Below, piece by piece: positions 5,755-9,187 of a stretch of DNA of 9,187 nt. Positions within the stretch are counted from its first letter, which is position 1. Each line of letters starts with the position of its first letter. The notes under the pieces are model-generated. The model was not told the DNA's origin and ran no database searches. It saw only the letters and a program-made list of their open reading frames with translations. This stretch comes from Azonexus sp. (GTDB lineage: Bacteria; Pseudomonadota; Gammaproteobacteria; Burkholderiales; Rhodocyclaceae). A program made the translations under genes and the position numbers. The stretch lies in the NCBI GenBank assembly GCA_031285115.1, contig JAITWU010000089.1:1-9187 (forward strand), written 5' to 3'.

Positions 5755-8382
5755 GTGAGCAATTTAGCAATCAATCAGAATTCCCTGAAACCGGGGAAAT
5801 GGGTCAGATCAACCTGCAAGATGTGTTTGCACACCTGTTCGATCCGGGTGCACGTCAGCAGCGATGGCGTCATCAACAAGATCGAAGGCGACCCGAGCAA
5901 CCCGGCCAACGCTGGCAAACTCTGCCCCAAGGGCAATTCCGGCATCATGCGCCATTACGACCCGCAGCGTTTCAAGCAGCCGCTGCGCCGCACCAATCCG
6001 CAAAAAGGCCCCGGCATCGACCCGAAATGGGTGCCCATCAGTTGGGAGGAAGCCTTTGACATCACGGCGCGCGAAATCAAGAAATCGCTCGACGAAGACC
6101 CGCGCAAAATCCTGCCCTCGCTTGAAGATTTCCAGAAAATGCACATCTGGAACTGGCCGCTGGCCTTCGGCAACCACAATTTCTACCAGTCGGGCGGCAC
6201 CATGTGCGGCGGCGCTTATCACCCGCTCAACGGTTACATCCACTCCTCCTTTGGCGCGGTCAATGACGCCAAATATTGCAATTACTGGATCAGCAACGGC
6301 GCGGGCGACGGTTTTTCGTCGCACCTGCACGCTGCGTCGCAATCGCACTGGGTCGCCAAAGCGCGTGTCGAGCGCGGCATGAAAGTCGTCTCGGTCGAAC
6401 CGCGCATGTCGATTGCCGGGGCCAAGGCCGAAGAGTGGATTCCCATCCGCCCGGCGGCGGATCGCCATTTCGCCATGAGCATGAGCCATGTGCTGGTCAA
6501 CGAAGGGCTGTGCGATTACGTCTTTCTGCGCAAGGACACCAACGCGCCCTATCTGGTCGGGCCGGATCAACGCTTCGTGCGCGACGCCAGCGGGCAGATT
6601 TGCGTCTGGGATACGGCCAGCAACAGCGCCAAGCCGTGGAATGATCCCAGCCTGAAAAACGAAAACCTCGCGCTCGAAGGCGAGTATGTGGTCAATGGCG
6701 TCCAATGCCGCCCCGCATTCCAGATGTACAAAGACATCCTCAAGGAAGCGACACCCGAGGCGATGGAAAAAGTCACCACCGTCCCGGCGGATACGGTGCG
6801 TCGCATCGCCCGCGAATTCGCCAAAGAGGCGCGCATCGGCGAAACCATCACCCTGCCCGATGGCCGCACCGTGCCTTTCCGCCCCGCCGCCTACAACTAC
6901 TACCGTGGCGCTCAGGGCCGCAAAACCGGCATGATGACCAATCAGGCTTTCCAGTTGGTCAATATGCTGGTCGGCAATATCGACCATCCCGGCGGGCGCT
7001 GCGGCGTCACCCTGACCGATGGCAGCATCGACAACAATCACTGCCATCCGGGCGAATGCGGGCAGATGCTCGGCATCCCGCACCAGCTTGGCCACATGCC
7101 GCCGTTTTCCTGGCCGCCCAACGAATACCACCTGGCTGGCTTCTTCCCGGTTGGCGTCAACGGCCCGCACCTCAACATGCTGTCTTATGCCGAGCCGGAA
7201 AAATACGGTTCGACCTTCACCCCCGACGTTCTGGTGAACTGCCATTCCAACCCGATCTGGTCGATTCAGGGGCCGCGCGACAAATGGTTGCAGTTTTTGC
7301 GTGACATGCGCTTCATCGTCTGCGTCGATGTCATTCCTACCGAAATGACCGATTTCGCCGACATCATCCTGCCCTCCAGCGATTATCTCGAAACCTGGAA
7401 CGGCACCATGATCGAACCGCCCTACACCGAAGGCATCTGCTTCCGCCAGCCAGCGACGACGCCGATTTACGACACCAAGAGCGAAGAAGAAATTTTCTAC
7501 GAAATCTCCGAGCGCCTTGGCATCCTCGATCAGTACAACGAAGTCATCAATCTGGTCCTCGGCTTCAACCAGAAACCGCATCTCAAACTCGAACCGGGCA
7601 AGAAGTACACCGACCGCGACATCGCCGGACGTGTCGGCGAACTGTGGAACGACAAGCCGATCGAGTGGTACATGGAGCACGGCCACTCCTCGACCGAGAA
7701 GCGTCTCGACAAGTGGTATCGCCCCTGGGAGGGGATGCGCCTCCTCTTTTACATCGAAGATCTCGTCATCCAGCGCGAAACCCTGCGCCAGCAATTTGAA
7801 GAGGCCAAGGTGCCGTTCCGTGACGAATGGCCGTTCGACGACTACCAGCCGTTGCCGACCACGGTGCTCGACCCGATTCATCTGGAGCCTGCGGAATACA
7901 ACCTCTACGCCATCACCTTCAAGGATATTCAGATGAATTTTGGCGAAAGTCTGAGCAACCCGTGGATCAAGGACATCACTTACCGCGATCCGGTGCATAC
8001 CGGCCTCCTGCTCAACCGGGGGACGGCGAAAAAACTTGGCCTCAGCGATGGCGATGTCGTGCTCGTCGAATCGCCCTACGGCAAGCTGTATGGCCGCCTG
8101 ACGACGACCGAGGCGATGCACCACGAAACCCTCGGCGTTTCCAACGCGCTGTCGCGCACCAAGAGCGAAAACCGCTCGGTGCTCATGGCGGGCGGTCACT
8201 ACAACGATCTCCTGCCCTACGACATGCGCAATACCGACGGCGCGACCGGCCAGCCGGAAACCAGTTGCCGGGTAAAACTGACCCGTCTCGACGATTGGCC
8301 CGATTTCCTCAAAGAAGGCTCCACCGTCTATGACCTGGTCGATTCGATCAGCAACGCCAAAGGCAAGGGAGGGACACACTGA
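5755..8382 (+). CDS. Mo/W bis-pyranopterin oxidoreductase catalytic subunit
   Basis: This 875-residue protein is a DMSO-reductase-superfamily catalytic subunit. The N-terminal [4Fe-4S] motif is C21-x2-C24-x3-C28-x28-C57 followed by PKG. The two cofactor domains run to about residue 620 with VSVEPRMSIAGAKAEEWIPIRPAADRH and DFADIILPSSDYLE, and a C-terminal dinucleotide-binding domain starts near 712. C151, in GGTMCGGAYH, sits where the family's metal ligand is expected, so a cysteine-ligated metal is likely. There is no twin-arginine signal: the N-terminus leads straight into the cluster motif, so the subunit should stay in the cytoplasm. That separates it from periplasmic PsrA/TtrA/ArrA enzymes and recalls PadB (phenylacetyl-CoA oxidation) and SoeA (sulfite oxidation). 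The start is GTG with GGAGGAGGAG 7 bases upstream. The stop overlaps the next ATG by one base (TGATG), showing tight coupling to the ferredoxin subunit. Substrate is unknown; PadB-like chemistry is one hypothesis. Confidence 0.92.
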   Translation: MSNLAINQNSLKPGKWVRSTCKMCLHTCSIRVHVSSDGVINKIEGDPSNPANAGKLCPKGNSGIMRHYDPQRFKQPLRRTNPQKGPGIDPKWVPISWEEAFDITAREIKKSLDEDPRKILPSLEDFQKMHIWNWPLAFGNHNFYQSGGTMCGGAYHPLNGYIHSSFGAVNDAKYCNYWISNGAGDGFSSHLHAASQSHWVAKARVERGMKVVSVEPRMSIAGAKAEEWIPIRPAADRHFAMSMSHVLVNEGLCDYVFLRKDTNAPYLVGPDQRFVRDASGQICVWDTASNSAKPWNDPSLKNENLALEGEYVVNGVQCRPAFQMYKDILKEATPEAMEKVTTVPADTVRRIAREFAKEARIGETITLPDGRTVPFRPAAYNYYRGAQGRKTGMMTNQAFQLVNMLVGNIDHPGGRCGVTLTDGSIDNNHCHPGECGQMLGIPHQLGHMPPFSWPPNEYHLAGFFPVGVNGPHLNMLSYAEPEKYGSTFTPDVLVNCHSNPIWSIQGPRDKWLQFLRDMRFIVCVDVIPTEMTDFADIILPSSDYLETWNGTMIEPPYTEGICFRQPATTPIYDTKSEEEIFYEISERLGILDQYNEVINLVLGFNQKPHLKLEPGKKYTDRDIAGRVGELWNDKPIEWYMEHGHSSTEKRLDKWYRPWEGMRLLFYIEDLVIQRETLRQQFEEAKVPFRDEWPFDDYQPLPTTVLDPIHLEPAEYNLYAITFKDIQMNFGESLSNPWIKDITYRDPVHTGLLLNRGTAKKLGLSDGDVVLVESPYGKLYGRLTTTEAMHHETLGVSNALSRTKSENRSVLMAGGHYNDLLPYDMRNTDGATGQPETSCRVKLTRLDDWPDFLKEGSTVYDLVDSISNAKGKGGTH

Positions 8383-8996
8383 TGGCCAAGATGGGAATGG
8401 TCTTCGACCTCAAAGCCTGCATCGGCTGCAATGCCTGTGTGGTCGCCTGCAAGCAGGAAAACTCCCTGCCCGACGGCGTGTTTTTTACGCGCACCTTGAG
8501 TCATGAATTCGGCGAATATCCGAACGTCAAGCGCGTCTATATCCCGACCATCTGCAATCAATGCGAAGAAGCGCCGTGCGAGAAAGTCTGCCCGAGCGGC
8601 GCCACCACCACCCGCGCCGACGGCATCGTCATGGTCGACCGCAACAAGTGCATCGGTTGCAGCAGTTGCGCCGTGGCCTGCCCTTACGACATGCGCACCA
8701 TGCTCGACCCGGTACTGTTTACGCGCGGCCTGTTCGGCGATGGCACGTTGACGCCCTTTGAACAGCAAGGTTACGGACGTTTCGCGCCCGGCACCTCGGT
8801 CAAGTGCGACTTTTGCAGCGAGCGCGTCGACGCCGGGTTGCAGCCAGCCTGTGTGCACACCTGCCCGACCAACGCCCGCATTTTTGGCGACCTCGACGAC
8901 CCGCACAGCGCGCCCAGCGTTCTCATCCGCGAACGCAAGGGGCGGCAGCCGCTGGCGGAAAAAAACACCAAGCCAAAAGTCTGGTACATCGACTGA
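8382..8996 (+). CDS. Four-cluster ferredoxin-type electron-transfer subunit
   Basis: This 204-residue subunit of the DmsB/PsrB type should pass electrons between the Mo/W subunit and the membrane subunit. Sixteen cysteines form four [4Fe-4S] motifs: C13/16/19/23 (CIGCNACVVAC), C58/61/66/70 (CNQCEEAPCEKVC), C90/93/96/100 (CIGCSSCAVAC) and C142/145/157/161 (CDFC...ACVHTC). Each is complete. There is no signal peptide, in keeping with a cytoplasmic complex. The stretch between the third and fourth motifs (101-141) is about 40 residues, roughly twice what I recall for DmsB, and is rich in Phe, Gly and Thr, so it may be a docking insert. Translation is coupled to the catalytic gene by a TGATG overlap, with GGGAGGG ahead of the ATG. 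The next gene starts 29 bases on. The family call is firm; the specific partner is inferred from adjacency. Confidence 0.93.
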   Translation: MAKMGMVFDLKACIGCNACVVACKQENSLPDGVFFTRTLSHEFGEYPNVKRVYIPTICNQCEEAPCEKVCPSGATTTRADGIVMVDRNKCIGCSSCAVACPYDMRTMLDPVLFTRGLFGDGTLTPFEQQGYGRFAPGTSVKCDFCSERVDAGLQPACVHTCPTNARIFGDLDDPHSAPSVLIRERKGRQPLAEKNTKPKVWYID

Positions 8997-9025
8997 ACCG
9001 TATATTCAAAATTCAAGGTGGATTC

Positions 9026-9187
9026 ATGATGACGCAAACGGATGCTCGTCTGGTCGGCAACTCCTTCAAACTGGGTTACCGCTTCCAACGCTACTGGGAT
9101 CTCTCCATCGCCCTCGCCTTCTTTTTCGCCGAAACCGGCGCGGGCCTCTTCCTCGTATCGTTTTACTTCAATTTCACGGCGGGCATG
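9026..9187 (+). CDS. Membrane subunit of the Mo/W complex (NrfD/PsrC- or PadD-like), 3'-truncated
   Basis: Only the first 54 residues lie in the window. After a polar start, FQRYWDLSIALAFFFAETG leads into a hydrophobic stretch at about residues 26-50 that reads as a first transmembrane helix, with an acidic residue (E36) and a GAG motif inside it. Position after the catalytic and ferredoxin genes is that of the quinone-reactive membrane anchor in NrfD/PsrC, DmsC, SoeC or PadD systems. AAGGTGG at 9015-9021 precedes two adjacent ATG codons at 9026 and 9029; spacing of 4 or 7 bases slightly favours the second. Identity rests on context plus one helix, so the exact family is uncertain. Confidence 0.65.
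   Translation, partial: MMTQTDARLVGNSFKLGYRFQRYWDLSIALAFFFAETGAGLFLVSFYFNFTAGM

Noticed and set aside
5809..8379. An 856-codon open frame on the minus strand covering nearly all of the Mo-enzyme gene.
   Set aside because: Its product has no recognisable motif or plausible composition, while the plus strand has full family motifs. Long antisense frames are common in GC-rich genes with strong third-position bias.

Overview
The window reads as chromosomal DNA of a Gram-negative bacterium, most likely a proteobacterium; a betaproteobacterium of the Rhodocyclales type is my guess from base composition, the style of the genes and the anaerobic-type molybdenum enzyme. It is densely coding. I see no RNA gene, insertion sequence, CRISPR array or phage gene.

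Layout. (1) Positions 1-2878, plus strand: the 3' two thirds of a coenzyme F420 biosynthesis gene (cofH), then a metal-dependent hydrolase of the cyclase/kynurenine formamidase family, then a DRE-TIM metallolyase of the homocitrate/isopropylmalate synthase type. (2) Positions 2879-4093: a 225-bp control region with two abutting palindromes, then an AraC-family regulator. (3) Positions 4094-4828: a strong hairpin terminator between convergent genes, then, on the minus strand, an NADPH:F420 oxidoreductase (npdG/fno). (4) Positions 4829-5133: a 305-bp divergent control region with three small inverted repeats. (5) Positions 5134-9187, plus strand: a CoxG-like SRPBCC protein, then a three-subunit molybdenum/tungsten bis-pyranopterin oxidoreductase: an 875-residue catalytic subunit, a four-cluster ferredoxin subunit, and the start of a membrane subunit cut off by the window end.

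How they may work together (inference). The catalytic and ferredoxin subunits have no Tat or Sec signal, so the Mo complex probably faces the cytoplasm and feeds electrons through its membrane subunit to the quinone pool, as described for phenylacetyl-CoA:acceptor oxidoreductase (PadBCD) and the sulfite dehydrogenase SoeABC. The hydrolase and the acyl-CoA condensing or cleaving enzyme suggest a catabolic pathway for a cyclic or amide/lactone-type compound. Two F420 genes, one making the deazaflavin core and one reducing it with NADPH, raise the possibility that one step uses F420H2. The AraC regulator is the obvious candidate controller. The substrate cannot be read from the sequence.
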